A stretch of DNA of 33,188 nt from Pedobacter agri PB92 (GCF_000258495.1 NZ_AJLG01000038.1:1-33188); one strand, 5' to 3'; positions 23,320-31,554 are shown, counted from the stretch's first letter. The notes: a model not told the origin generated them from the sequence alone. Program-made: numbers and translations.

Positions 23320-23871
23320 TTAAACATTTGCGCAATTTTGTTTGTACCAGCACTCAAACAAATGACCTTTACTTCCATAAACAGGGTCATTATCTGGATT
23401 TTTAACCTTTGCAATATCTTCATCAGCTTCCGGACGTTCCTCTGCTTTGCCGTATTTAATGTTATAATCTGATCCATTAGGGTAAGCACCAACAACGGTA
23501 AAATCATCGCTAGAATTTAATTTCATGTGTGCTACGCCAGCCGGAATGACTACAACGTCGCCCTTATCTAATTCTATGCAAACCCCATGATCGCCACCGA
23601 ATTGCACATCAGCTTTACCACAAAATACCCCCATCACTTCATGAGTGTTGCTGTGGTAATGCTGGTAATCAAAAATACCATCCACCCAGGCATTGGTATA
23701 GCCATTCTGAGCGAAAACTTTTTTAATCACTTCTTCGGTTTCATCGGGATGAATTAAGAATGCACCTTTGTAAATCATTAAAGGCAAATTCGGGTTGTTG
23801 GGAAAATTTCCGTTTTCTTCTATTTTATGTGCAACAAGATATGCTTCTTGTATTAATTTTTCTTTGTCCAT
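23320..23871 (-). CDS. Cupin protein (YjlB-like)
   Basis: The 183-residue cupin-fold protein has YQHYHSNTHEVMGVFCGKAD, matching the first cupin metal motif, and GDVVVIPAGVAHMKL, matching the second. The arrangement and the C-terminal YPNGSDYNIKYG are like Bacillus YjlB, an uncharacterised cupin. No substrate is known. It is separated by 69 bp from the serine hydrolase gene downstream. Confidence 0.83.
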   Translation of the reverse strand: MDKEKLIQEAYLVAHKIEENGNFPNNPNLPLMIYKGAFLIHPDETEEVIKKVFAQNGYTNAWVDGIFDYQHYHSNTHEVMGVFCGKADVQFGGDHGVCIELDKGDVVVIPAGVAHMKLNSSDDFTVVGAYPNGSDYNIKYGKAEERPEADEDIAKVKNPDNDPVYGSKGHLFECWYKQNCANV

Positions 23872-24021
23872 GATTGTGGGGTTTCCATAAGTAACAAAGA
23901 ATGGCAGAAAGGGTTTAGGATGTTTTTATCTTCCACGGATTATTTTGGACTAATAATAGTGGAGAATATTTTTTAACTGCGTAATTAACGTAAATCAGTG
24001 AGAAGTGATTTTTGATGGTTT

Positions 24022-24052
24022 CCCGCAGATTTAGAAGATTACCGCAGATTTT
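24022..24052 (+). repeat. Left CGCAGATT repeat of the GxxExxY cassette
   Basis: CCCGCAGATT, 11 bp, then CGCAGATTTT: two CGCAGATT words in 31 bp. It aligns to the reverse complement of 24528-24558 at 26 of 31 positions with no gap. It lies about 70 bp before the GxxExxY start. A degenerate piece (CTGCGTAATTAACGTAAATC) occurs near 23975-23995. Confidence 0.8.
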
Positions 24053-24124
24053 TTAGCTCAATAATATTATACATACTTTTACTTATATTAGAATAATCAT
24101 CCGTAAAACTTAAAATAATTAGCT

Positions 24125-24502
24125 ATGGATGAAAATGAACTATCTTATAAAATTAGGGGTGCAATCTTTACAACTTACAATGCCCTCGGTCCTGGACTTT
24201 TAGAATCTGCATATCAAATCGTGTTAGCACATGTTTTAACCCAAAGCGGATTACAAGTTGAACAACAAGTTCAGTTACCAATAATCCTCGATGATATTGA
24301 ACTAGATGCAGGATATAGAATAGACCTTTTGATAAATGGGCTGGTAATTCTTGAAATAAAATCAGTAGAAACTTTAGCAGCAGTGCATCATAAACAAGTA
24401 TTAACTTATTTAAAGCTTTCCGGATTGAAATTGGGATTGCTCGTAAACTTTAACACGATAGATATTGTTGGTTCAATATTCCGCAAAGTAAATGGGCTAT
24501 AA
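24125..24502 (+). CDS. GxxExxY-family protein (PD-(D/E)XK-like)
   Basis: This 125-residue protein carries the family-naming GLLESAY (Gly24, Glu27, Tyr30). It also has a PD-(D/E)XK-like core: Asp67 in YRIDLLI and Glu77-Ile-Lys79 in ILEIKS, followed by VHHKQVLTYLKLSG. The core belongs to the nuclease superfamily, so a nucleic-acid cleaving or binding role is likely, but no function is established to my knowledge. Like many family members it is a lone gene, here framed by inverted CGCAGATT repeats, pointing to acquisition as a unit. It is in opposite orientation to its neighbours. Confidence 0.88.
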   Translation: MDENELSYKIRGAIFTTYNALGPGLLESAYQIVLAHVLTQSGLQVEQQVQLPIILDDIELDAGYRIDLLINGLVILEIKSVETLAAVHHKQVLTYLKLSGLKLGLLVNFNTIDIVGSIFRKVNGL

Positions 24503-24527
24503 ATACCATTTAATAAGCATTTTAAAT

Positions 24528-24558
24528 AAAATCTGCGTAAATCGTGTTAATCTGCGGG
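24528..24558 (-). repeat. Right CGCAGATT repeat (inverted)
   Basis: AAAATCTGCG, a spacer, then AATCTGCGGG; reverse complement of the left repeat with 26 of 31 matches. It starts 26 bp after the GxxExxY stop. Confidence 0.8.
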
Positions 24559-24571
24559 ACACCTTTTAAAC

Positions 24572-24601
24572 CAAAAAAGCCACTCCTTTAATGGAATGGC
24601 C
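24572..24601 (-). terminator. Intrinsic terminator of the pdhA-aceF operon
   Basis: On the minus strand GGCCATTCC, loop ATTAAA, then GGAGTGGC and a T6 run. The stem has one mismatch. It is about 45 bp past the aceF stop. Confidence 0.75.
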
Positions 24602-24615
24602 TTAATATTTATAAT

Positions 24616-24640
24616 ATCCTTCGGCAAGCTTAGGATGACA
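24616..24640. repeat. Short dispersed-type hairpin, TTCGGCAAGCTTAGGATGAC
   Basis: ATCCT (24616-24620) and AGGAT (24632-24636) flank TCGGCAAGCTT. From memory, CCTTCGGCAAGCTCAGGATGAC is a frequent intergenic repeat in Bacteroidota; only one copy is present in the window. Confidence 0.4.
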
Positions 24641-24645
24641 GCTTA

Positions 24646-26308
24646 TTAAGCTAATAATCTAATTGGCTCTTCTAATAAACCTTTTAACGTTTGTAAGAAT
24701 TGAGCTCCGGTTGCACCATCAACCACACGGTGGTCGCAACCTAAAGTTAATTTCATTACGTTACCAGGAACAACAGCACCATTTTTAACAACAGGAACTG
24801 CCTGGATAGCACCTACTGATAAAATAGCACCATCAGGAGAGTTGATGATTGATGTAAACTCATCAATACCAAACATACCTAAGTTAGAAACGGTGAAAGT
24901 AGAACCTTCCCAATCTGCAGGTTGTAGCTTTTTTAGCTTTTGCTTTTCCGCCGAAATCTTTTACTTCAGCAGAGATGTGTGATAAAGATTTACCATCAGC
25001 AAAACGAACTACAGGTACTAATAAGCCATCTTCAACAGCCATCGCCACACCAATGTTAGTATGCTCATTGAAACGGATTTTATCACCACCCCATGAAGAA
25101 TTCACGGCAGGATGTTTTTTCAAGGCAACTGCAACCGCTTTAATTACGATATCGTTGAATGAAACTTTTACCGGAGCAACTGCGTTGATTGCCGTACGGG
25201 CAGCCATTGCGTTGTCCATATCAATACTTACGGTTAAGTAGAAATGTGGTGCAGTAAATAAACTTTCAGCCAAACGTTTTGCAATTACTTTACGCATTTG
25301 CGAAACAGGTTGCTCAGTAAATTTAACTTCACCAACAAATGTTGGAATTACAGGAGCAGCAGCGCTTGATTTCTCAGCAGCTGGAGCTGACTCTGATTTC
25401 GCTGGAGCAGCAGCTGGCTTGAAGTTTTCAATATCTTTTTTAATGATACGTCCACCTTCTGCACTACCTGCAACTTGCGATAAATCAATTCCTTTATCTT
25501 TAGCAATTTTCTTAGCTAAAGGAGATGCTTTTACTCGGCTATCAGAAGAGCTTTCTGCAACAGGCGCAGCAGCACCTGCATCAGCAGTTGTAGCTTGTTT
25601 TTCTTCTTTCGGCGCTTCTTCCTTGCTTTCAGCTTTTGCTGTTGGCGCAGAACCACCCGCTAAAATTCCACTAACATCTGTTCCTTCCGGACCAACGATA
25701 GCTATAATGCCGTTCACTTTAGCTGCCTGACCTTTTTCTACACCAATGTGTAATAAAGTTCCGGTTGCATAACCCATAACCTCCATAGTTGCCTTATCGG
25801 TTTCTACATCAGCTAAAACATCATCATCCTTCACCTGGTCACCAACTTTTTTATGCCATTCAGCAATAACGCCTTCAGTCATGGTATCGCTCAACAAAGG
25901 CATACGAATTACGGTAACACCTTTTGCTGCTAATTCTTCTTCGCTTAAACCACCACCTTGAGCTGGGGCAGCTTCTTCCTTTTTATCTTCAGTTTTAGGC
26001 GCTTCGCCTTCAGCTTTAGGCTTTTCGCTTCCAGCTCCTTCAGCATCTAAAGCTGCCTGGAAATCTTCACCCTCTTTACCGATAACGGCCATAACAGCAT
26101 CAACCGGAACAGCTTCACCTTCTTTTACACCAACGTATAAAAGTGTACCATCCCAATAAGATTCCATGTCCATTGTTGCTTTGTCAGTTTCTACTTCTGC
26201 CAAAACATCGCCGCTTTTCACTTTATCGCCCACCTTTTTATGCCACTTCGCCAAAACCCCTTCGGTCATGGTGTCGCTCATTTTGGGCATTTTAATTACA
26301 TCAGCCAT
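24646..26308 (-). pseudogene. aceF: Dihydrolipoamide acetyltransferase (PDH E2), frameshifted in this sequence
   Basis: This is the E2 core of pyruvate dehydrogenase, which transfers acetyl groups from lipoate to CoA. It has two lipoyl domains (lysines in TDKATM at residues 43 and 172), Ala/Pro/Glu-rich linkers, a peripheral subunit-binding domain (about 258-295, VKASPLAKKIAKDKGID) and a catalytic domain (about 325 on) ending with the active-site DHRVVDG. The frame breaks after Lys460: the T6 run at 24929-24934 has one base too many. Removing it restores KAKKLQPADWEGSTFTVSNLGMFGIDEF and a 553-residue protein. As this enzyme is central to aerobic metabolism, a sequence error is likeliest. pdhA is 31 bp upstream. 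Confidence 0.93.
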
Positions 26309-26339
26309 TATATCTAATTAATTGAAATCTTTTATAAAA

Positions 26340-27335
26340 TTAGTCCATTACGTAAGGGTAGTTCTCAGTCATGTAAACATCTTTGTATAACTCAGATGCA
26401 TCTGGCCAAGGAGACTCTTCAGCGAATTTCACCGCCTGATCTACCGTAGCCTTAACTTTAGCTTCTACCTCTTCAATCCAAGCCTGGTCTGCATACTTTT
26501 CTTTTAGAATAGTTTCTCTTGCAAGTTCAACCGGATCTTTTGCCTTATAATCTTCTAATTCTTCTTTAGTACGATATTTTGCAGGATCAGACATTGAGTG
26601 ACCACGGTAACGGTAAGTTCTCATTTCTAAGAAAGTTGGTCCTTCACCTTTACGGGCACGTTGAATGGCCTCATCCATTGCATTGTGTACGGCAACTGGG
26701 TCCATACCATCAACCGGAGCACATGGCATATCAAAACCTAAACCAATTTTATAAATATCAGTCATATTGGTAGTACGTTGTACTGAAGTACCCATTGCGT
26801 AGCCATTGTTTTCGCAAACAAAAATTACAGGCAATTTCCACAACATAGCCATGTTAAACGTTTCGTTTAATGCACCCTGGCGCACGGCACCATCGCCCAT
26901 ATAACAAATGTTAACGTTATCTGTTCCTTTGTATTTTTCTGCAAAAGCAACACCAGCACCTAGTGGAATCTGACCTCCAACAATAGCATGGCCACCATAA
27001 AAATTATGTTCTTTGCTAAACATGTGCATTGAACCACCTTTACCTTTAGAGCAACCAGTAGCTTTACCATACATTTCTGCCATAATGCTATCGGCACTAA
27101 CACCTAAAGCTAAAGCATGAGCGTGATCACGGTAAGTAGTAATCATTGAATCGCCTTTTTGCATTGCAGAAATTGCTCCTGCAACCACAGCTTCTTGCCC
27201 AATGTATAAATGACAAAAGCCACGAATTTTTTGTTGTCCGTATAATTGGCCAGTTTTCTCTTCGAATTTGCGCATCAGCAACATCGATTCGAACCATTTT
27301 AACCAAGTATCTTTATTTATTTCTACTGCACTCAT
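26340..27335 (-). CDS. pdhA: Pyruvate dehydrogenase E1 component, alpha subunit
   Basis: The E1 alpha subunit decarboxylates pyruvate with thiamine diphosphate, jointly with E1 beta. The 331-residue protein has TYRDHAHALALG, the GKGGSMHMF substrate-loop region, and the thiamine diphosphate motif GDGAVRQGALNETFNMA followed by CENNGYAMG. RYRGHSMSDP near residue 265 is the usual phosphorylation-loop region. The ATG at 27335 (MSAVEINKDTW) is preferred: the longer frame adds a 20-residue basic stretch without conservation and would begin upstream of the promoter motif at 27363-27370. It forms an operon with aceF; E1 beta is not in the window. Confidence 0.94.
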   Translation of the reverse strand: MSAVEINKDTWLKWFESMLLMRKFEEKTGQLYGQQKIRGFCHLYIGQEAVVAGAISAMQKGDSMITTYRDHAHALALGVSADSIMAEMYGKATGCSKGKGGSMHMFSKEHNFYGGHAIVGGQIPLGAGVAFAEKYKGTDNVNICYMGDGAVRQGALNETFNMAMLWKLPVIFVCENNGYAMGTSVQRTTNMTDIYKIGLGFDMPCAPVDGMDPVAVHNAMDEAIQRARKGEGPTFLEMRTYRYRGHSMSDPAKYRTKEELEDYKAKDPVELARETILKEKYADQAWIEEVEAKVKATVDQAVKFAEESPWPDASELYKDVYMTENYPYVMD

Positions 27336-27362
27336 TTTAGGATATTTGTTTTTTTGCGACAG

Positions 27363-27370
27363 CAAATCTA
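27363..27370 (-). promoter_or_regulatory. -7 promoter element of pdhA
   Basis: On the minus strand TAGATTTG fits TAnnTTTG exactly and lies 27 bp before the pdhA ATG. No clear -33 element is seen. Confidence 0.5.
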
Positions 27371-27395
27371 ATTTTTTTATTGTAATTTTTGGCAC

Positions 27396-28180
27396 TTTTC
27401 AGTGTAAAAACATCATACACTTTCATACAATTGTAGAATTAACGGTTGTTTCAATAAAAAAAACTTATTCATCCTGTCTATTTCCCTCAAAACGTCGATT
27501 TCACATATTTTGATTTGACAGTTTATCAAGGTAATGGTTCAGGTAGATGATGAAATATAATTCTGTAAAATAGCCCATTACCGTAATTTATATATTTTTA
27601 TTTGGAAGCCAATTTCCGTAGCTTCTATGCTAAAGCGGCCCCGCCATTTGCATTATCTTTTTTGTGAATTTCTTTTGGGAATGGAAAGATCTTCGCACAA
27701 AAAAGGATAAATGCTGCTGTCGGGCTTAAGTTAGCTTAGCTTTCTGCATTTGGTTACGGTTTTAAAACCACTTCTCCAATGTTAAAGCTCCGATATGATT
27801 AACTTCAGAAAAGTCATTGTGGGTTTGAGCCTGTTAAAAATCTTATTTCCACGCAAAAAACAAAATATGTCCTTCGTTTACTTGTGCTGAACTTTGGGAA
27901 GTTAGGATAACAATATTTTTTTTATTTAAATTGAAGATATCATGGTGGTTAAAATTCCAAAGCACATTAAGCCTAGTTAATTTAAACCTGATAGAACGAA
28001 AATACTTTTGAGGCAGATGCATTGATGTTTGAAATTAACGAACGCAAAAGATTGTAGGGATAGCAGGACTTTCGAAACCGATACGCACAGAAACTGTTTT
28101 TCGAAATAATATTTTAATCTTAATCTCGTTTCCTAACAGGTCGCAATCGTTCAAATGTTAATAACTTTCATTTTTTAACA
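27396..28180. other. Gene-free stretch between pdhA and the NlpC/P60 gene
   Basis: About 0.8 kb of AT-rich DNA with no open frame I would call a gene on either strand. It contains the structured element at 27638-27725. The rest (27730-28180) shows no repeats or motifs that I can identify. It may hold a decayed gene or unrecognised small RNA. Confidence 0.5.
27638..27725 (-). ncRNA. Structured intergenic element (Flavo-1-like), copy 2
   Basis: On the minus strand it begins AGCCCGACAGCAGC (from 27726), then ATCCTTTTTTGTG (27708-27696) pairs with CACAAAAAAGAT (27666-27655) apart from one bulged C, forming a long stem around a 29-nt loop. The 3' side AATGGCGGGGCC ends with GGGC pairing with the initial GCCC (27722-27725 with 27638-27641). 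The same arrangement of closing GCCC/GGGC, variable central hairpin and ATGGC word is seen in copy 1 at 9841-9898. The motif resembles Flavo-1 as I remember it; this was not verified. Confidence 0.5.
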
Positions 28181-28182
28181 GG

Positions 28183-28219
28183 TAACATTTGGATAACATT
28201 TGTATAATCAATACTTTTG
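28183..28219 (+). promoter_or_regulatory. Promoter and direct repeats upstream of the NlpC/P60 gene
   Basis: A full Bacteroidota promoter is present: TTTG at 28188-28191, a 20-bp spacer, then TACTTTTG at 28212-28219. Two direct TAACATTTG copies (28183-28191, 28194-28202) spaced 11 bp overlap the -33 region; direct repeats at helical spacing suggest a response-regulator site. The leader would be about 60 nt. Confidence 0.6.
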
Positions 28220-28287
28220 GCAACCAACAATAAGCCCATGTGGTTTACGTTACTGTGTAAGTGAATACCCAAACATAACTGTATAAC

Positions 28288-28845
28288 ATGATTAAAAAAT
28301 TTTTGTTTTCATCCCTAATCGCTATCTGCACGCTCTCAGCCGCATTTGCGCAAACAAAAACAAAAGAATCTGGTAAAGAATTAAATGATCCCGACAACCT
28401 GGCCTCTCAATATTTTTCACAAGTAATGGGTGTTGCCGTTGATGCAACTTCAAACTTGAAATTATATAAGTTTGTGTATGAATGGATCGGAACGCCATAT
28501 AGCTACGGCGGATCGAGCAAAAAAGGGATTGATTGTTCGGCTTTCACCAAAGCGATTTACGACAAAGTTTTCAACACCACAATCCGAAGAAATTCACGCG
28601 ATATTTTTAGTATGGTTGATCCATTAGCTAAAGATGATTTAAAAGAAGGTGATTTAGTTTTCTTTAAAATAAAGAGCAGAAGTATTTCTCATATTGGTAT
28701 TTACCTGGGAGATAACAGATTTGCTCATGCATCCAGCTCACGCGGTGTGGTTATTAGTAATTTAAATGAACCTTATTACAGCCGCTATTTTTACAAAGGC
28801 GGAAGAATTTTAGAATCGTTTAAGAAAGAATTTACAGTAGAATAA
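28288..28845 (+). CDS. NlpC/P60 peptidoglycan endopeptidase (C40)
   Basis: This exported cell-wall hydrolase has 185 residues: a signal peptide ending AAFAQ (residue 22), then the C40 cysteine peptidase domain. Catalytic Cys83 lies in GIDCSAF, His135 in SHIGIYL and His147 in FAHASS, with GTPYSYGG just before the Cys. Members such as E. coli MepS cleave cross-links or the stem peptide between D-Glu and meso-DAP. There are no SH3 or LysM domains, so targeting is unclear. It has its own promoter and terminator. Confidence 0.9.
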   Translation: MIKKFLFSSLIAICTLSAAFAQTKTKESGKELNDPDNLASQYFSQVMGVAVDATSNLKLYKFVYEWIGTPYSYGGSSKKGIDCSAFTKAIYDKVFNTTIRRNSRDIFSMVDPLAKDDLKEGDLVFFKIKSRSISHIGIYLGDNRFAHASSSRGVVISNLNEPYYSRYFYKGGRILESFKKEFTVE

Positions 28846-28889
28846 TAACAATTTACGATTGTAGATTTACAATTTGTTTGAACACATAC

Positions 28890-28922
28890 AATCCTCCTGA
28901 AGTAATTTTGGAGGATTTTTTT
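28890..28922 (+). terminator. Intrinsic terminator after the NlpC/P60 gene
   Basis: AATCCTCC (28890-28897) pairs perfectly with GGAGGATT (28910-28917), followed by a T-run. Confidence 0.85.
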
Positions 28923-28941
28923 ATACCTCATAAATTAATTA

Positions 28942-30042
28942 ATGAAACTCTCCAGTAACTTACTTTTATCGTTTCTTATCATAATTATCGTTTTAAGTTG
29001 TACCAATAACAACGCACAGGTTAACATTCCGGCCGCGAAACAAGATACTATCGAAAGAAAGCTAAAAGATACGATTTCAATTACTGCTGTGGGCGATATC
29101 ATGTTGGGTTCTGCATTTCCATCAAAAACGAATTTACCGCCTGATGATGCTGTAAATAGTTTTCAAGCGGTAGACAGTTTGCTTAAGGGCGATATTGTTT
29201 TCGGAAATTTAGAAGGCTGTTTTTTAAACTCTGGAAATTCAAATAAGTGCAATGGCATCAATCCGAATAATTGTTATGCTTTTAGAATGCCTGAACGTTA
29301 TGCCGGAATTTATAAAAAGGCAGGTTTTAACGTTTTAAGTATTGCCAATAACCATGTTGGAGATTTTGATGCTAAAGGCCGGAAAAATACCGCTCGTATT
29401 CTGGATTCACTACAGATTCATTATGCCGGGCAACTGAACAAACCCTTCGAAATATTCGAAAAAGATAGCGTTAAATATGCATTCTGTGCTTTTGCACCAA
29501 ATGAAAATACGGTTTCAATTAATAAAATTGATAGTGCCAAAGCTTTGGTTGCCCGCCTGAAAAAACAGGTAGATATCGTGATTGTTTCCTTCCATGGCGG
29601 AGGAGAGGGTGCCAGGTTTGAGCATGTACCACGCAAAAATGAAATTTTTTATAAAGAAAATCGGGGTAATGTATATGCATTTGCCCATGCAGTTATCGAT
29701 GCAGGTGCTGATGTAGTTCTAGGACACGGCCCGCATGTAACCCGGGCGGTAGAAGTTTATAAAAATAAATTTATCGCTTACAGCCTGGGTAATTTTTGTA
29801 CCTATGGCATGTTTAGCCTCAAGGGTAACAACGGCATTGCGCCGCTACTTCAGTTGAAAATTAATTCTAAGGGTGATTTCCTGTATGCTGATATAGTTTC
29901 CATACAACAGGACAAAATCAACCGCTTAACCGTCGATGAAAATAACAGGGCTTTTAAGCGTATAAAAGAATTAACTGATATCGATTTTATTGGTCATCAG
30001 CTGAAGTTTGAGGATAACAGGATAGAAACGAAAGAAAATTAA
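28942..30042 (+). CDS. CapA-family (PGA_cap) lipoprotein, metallophosphatase fold
   Basis: The 366-residue protein has a lipoprotein signal (IIIIVLSC) and a CapA domain. The calcineurin-like motifs are SITAVGDIMLG near residue 50, FGNLEGCF, SIANNHVGDFD, and GADVVLGHGPHVTRAVEVY with AYSLGNF near the end. CapA proteins take part in poly-gamma-glutamate capsule production in Bacillus, but no capB or capC is present, and many relatives have no known role. It lies 96 bp after the NlpC/P60 gene beyond a terminator, so it needs its own promoter, which was not recognised. Confidence 0.88.
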   Translation: MKLSSNLLLSFLIIIIVLSCTNNNAQVNIPAAKQDTIERKLKDTISITAVGDIMLGSAFPSKTNLPPDDAVNSFQAVDSLLKGDIVFGNLEGCFLNSGNSNKCNGINPNNCYAFRMPERYAGIYKKAGFNVLSIANNHVGDFDAKGRKNTARILDSLQIHYAGQLNKPFEIFEKDSVKYAFCAFAPNENTVSINKIDSAKALVARLKKQVDIVIVSFHGGGEGARFEHVPRKNEIFYKENRGNVYAFAHAVIDAGADVVLGHGPHVTRAVEVYKNKFIAYSLGNFCTYGMFSLKGNNGIAPLLQLKINSKGDFLYADIVSIQQDKINRLTVDENNRAFKRIKELTDIDFIGHQLKFEDNRIETKEN

Positions 30043-30082
30043 ACTCAGATACCAGAGCTAAATCACAATTTTAAAAACATAG

Positions 30083-30262
30083 AAAAAAGGATTAATTCTC
30101 CATTACATTATTGCCATTTCAGCGGCAATTTTAGTGTTGGTTGCAGCTTATTACATTAATGAAAATCCAAAAAATATCTGGTCAGCTGGTATTATAATAT
30201 TGGCCGGATGCCTGGTAGCTTTCAGCCAATATCAAATTATAAGGCATAAGAAAAAGCAGTAA
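30083..30262 (+). pseudogene. Small membrane protein frame lacking a start codon
   Basis: An open frame of 59 codons reads KKGLILHYIIAISAAILVLV, then AAYYINENPKNIWSAGIIIL and a second hydrophobic helix ending in a basic RHKKKQ tail. That is a plausible two-helix membrane protein. No ATG, GTG or TTG suits the beginning: the frame is preceded by ATAG where ATG would be expected (deleting one A at 30081 would give ATG AAA AAA GGA). It may be a damaged gene, an indel error, or use of an ATT start. Protein family not recognised. Confidence 0.4.
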
Positions 30263-30270
30263 TTTGCCTG

Positions 30271-30456
30271 TTAACTTTCATCCTTGGTATTTTTAACCAA
30301 GCCAATTCCCGATACGAAGAATATTAAACCGATTACACCGTACACAAGCAATCCTCTGGTTTGTTGGCTGTGATTAACAAAGCCCCAGCCTGCATAAATT
30401 AGCCCAATAATGCCTAAGATGGTAAGTACTGTTCCGAAAGTGCGTTTTACATTCAT
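30271..30456 (-). CDS. Small two-helix membrane protein
   Basis: This 61-residue product has two membrane helices: FGTVLTILGIIGLIYAGWGF (7-26) and GLLVYGVIGLIFFVSGIGLV (35-54), with a polar loop NHSQQTR and charged ends. Similar small proteins are, from memory, common in Bacteroidota without known function. It is convergent with the startless frame at 30083-30262 and divergent from the SPFH gene. Confidence 0.65.
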   Translation of the reverse strand: MNVKRTFGTVLTILGIIGLIYAGWGFVNHSQQTRGLLVYGVIGLIFFVSGIGLVKNTKDES

Positions 30457-30567
30457 GATTAGATTTTTTAGTAGTATATAGACAAAAAATAAATCCTTTT
30501 GTTTGGCTGCTTGCTAAAGCGTCATGTTTGTATTTTATTTTTTATAACTTCATAAAAAAATCTAATT

Positions 30568-31500
30568 ATGCAATACACTATTTACATTCTCGGTTTTCTC
30601 TTTCTTATTATCTTATTAAGCTCCTTTGTTACCGTTAAACAAGGTACTATAGCGGTGGTAACGGTTTTTGGCAAATACCGCAGACAACTTCGCCCGGGGT
30701 TAAATTTTAAAATTCCTTTAATAGAACAAATTTATTCTAGAATTTCGATTCAAAATCGTTCGGTCGAATTATCATTTCAGGCAGTTACTCAAGATCAGGC
30801 CAATGTTTACTTCAAGGCGATGCTTTTGTACTCTGTGGTTAATCAGGATGAAGAAACCATTAAAAACGTAGCTTTTAAATTCGTAGATGCTACAAACTTG
30901 ATGCAAGCACTGATTAGAACCATTGAAGGCTCGATTCGTGCTTATGTAGCTACGCAAAAGCAAGCAAATGTATTGGCGCAACGGAATGAAATTGTATTAC
31001 ATGTAAAAGAGCAAATTGATCAGGTTTTAGATGGCTGGGGCTATCATCTACAAGATCTTCAATTAAACGATATTACTTTTGATGAAGAAATTATGCGATC
31101 TATGAGTCGCGTGGTGGCATCCAACAACTTAAAAGCGGCTGCCGAAAATGAAGGTCAGGCTTTATTAATTACCAAAACCAAAGGCGCTGAAGCAGATGGT
31201 AATGCCATCAAAATTGCCGCAACTGCTGAGCGTGAAGCTGCACAACTTCGTGGGCAGGGTATCGCTTTGTTTAGAGAAGAGGTTGCAAAAGGTATGACCA
31301 ATGCAGCACATGAAATGCAGCAAGCCAATTTGGATACTTCGGTAATTCTTTTCACCATGTGGACTGAAGCGATTAAACAATTTGCCGAATACGGCGAAGG
31401 GAATATCATATTCCTGGATGGCAGTACGGAAGGCATGAACAAAACCATGAAAGAAATGATGGCCATGCAATTGAGTCAGAATCCTATAAAAAAGGACTAA
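30568..31500 (+). CDS. SPFH/band 7 (stomatin-like) membrane protein
   Basis: This 310-residue protein has an N-terminal membrane helix (IYILGFLFLIILLSSFVTV) and an SPFH domain starting VKQGTIAVVTVFGKYRRQLR and GLNFKIPLIEQIY. A long Ala/Glu-rich coiled-coil region follows (EADGNAIKIAATAEREAAQL). It is closest in feel to stomatin/slipin or plant hypersensitive-induced reaction proteins, rather than HflC/HflK, which come in pairs. Such proteins form oligomeric rings at membranes and scaffold proteases or lipids. There is no NfeD-type partner gene nearby. A terminator follows. Confidence 0.88.
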   Translation: MQYTIYILGFLFLIILLSSFVTVKQGTIAVVTVFGKYRRQLRPGLNFKIPLIEQIYSRISIQNRSVELSFQAVTQDQANVYFKAMLLYSVVNQDEETIKNVAFKFVDATNLMQALIRTIEGSIRAYVATQKQANVLAQRNEIVLHVKEQIDQVLDGWGYHLQDLQLNDITFDEEIMRSMSRVVASNNLKAAAENEGQALLITKTKGAEADGNAIKIAATAEREAAQLRGQGIALFREEVAKGMTNAAHEMQQANLDTSVILFTMWTEAIKQFAEYGEGNIIFLDGSTEGMNKTMKEMMAMQLSQNPIKKD

Positions 31501-31518
31501 AATAAATTTCTTTATCAG

Positions 31519-31554
31519 AAAAAGACTTTGCTATTAAGCAGCAGTCTTTTTTTT
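31519..31554 (+). terminator. Intrinsic terminator after the SPFH gene
   Basis: AAAAGACT (31520-31527) pairs with AGTCTTTT (31543-31550); an inner TTGCT/AGCA extends the stem. A run of eight T follows. Confidence 0.85.

Noticed and set aside
24975..25730. Plus-strand open frames opposite aceF
   Set aside because: They are antisense to well-conserved E2 domains and arise from the codon bias of the Ala/Lys-rich gene.
27730..28180. A hidden gene in the gap before the NlpC/P60 gene
   Set aside because: Stops occur frequently in all frames and no protein motif or tRNA-like cloverleaf was seen.
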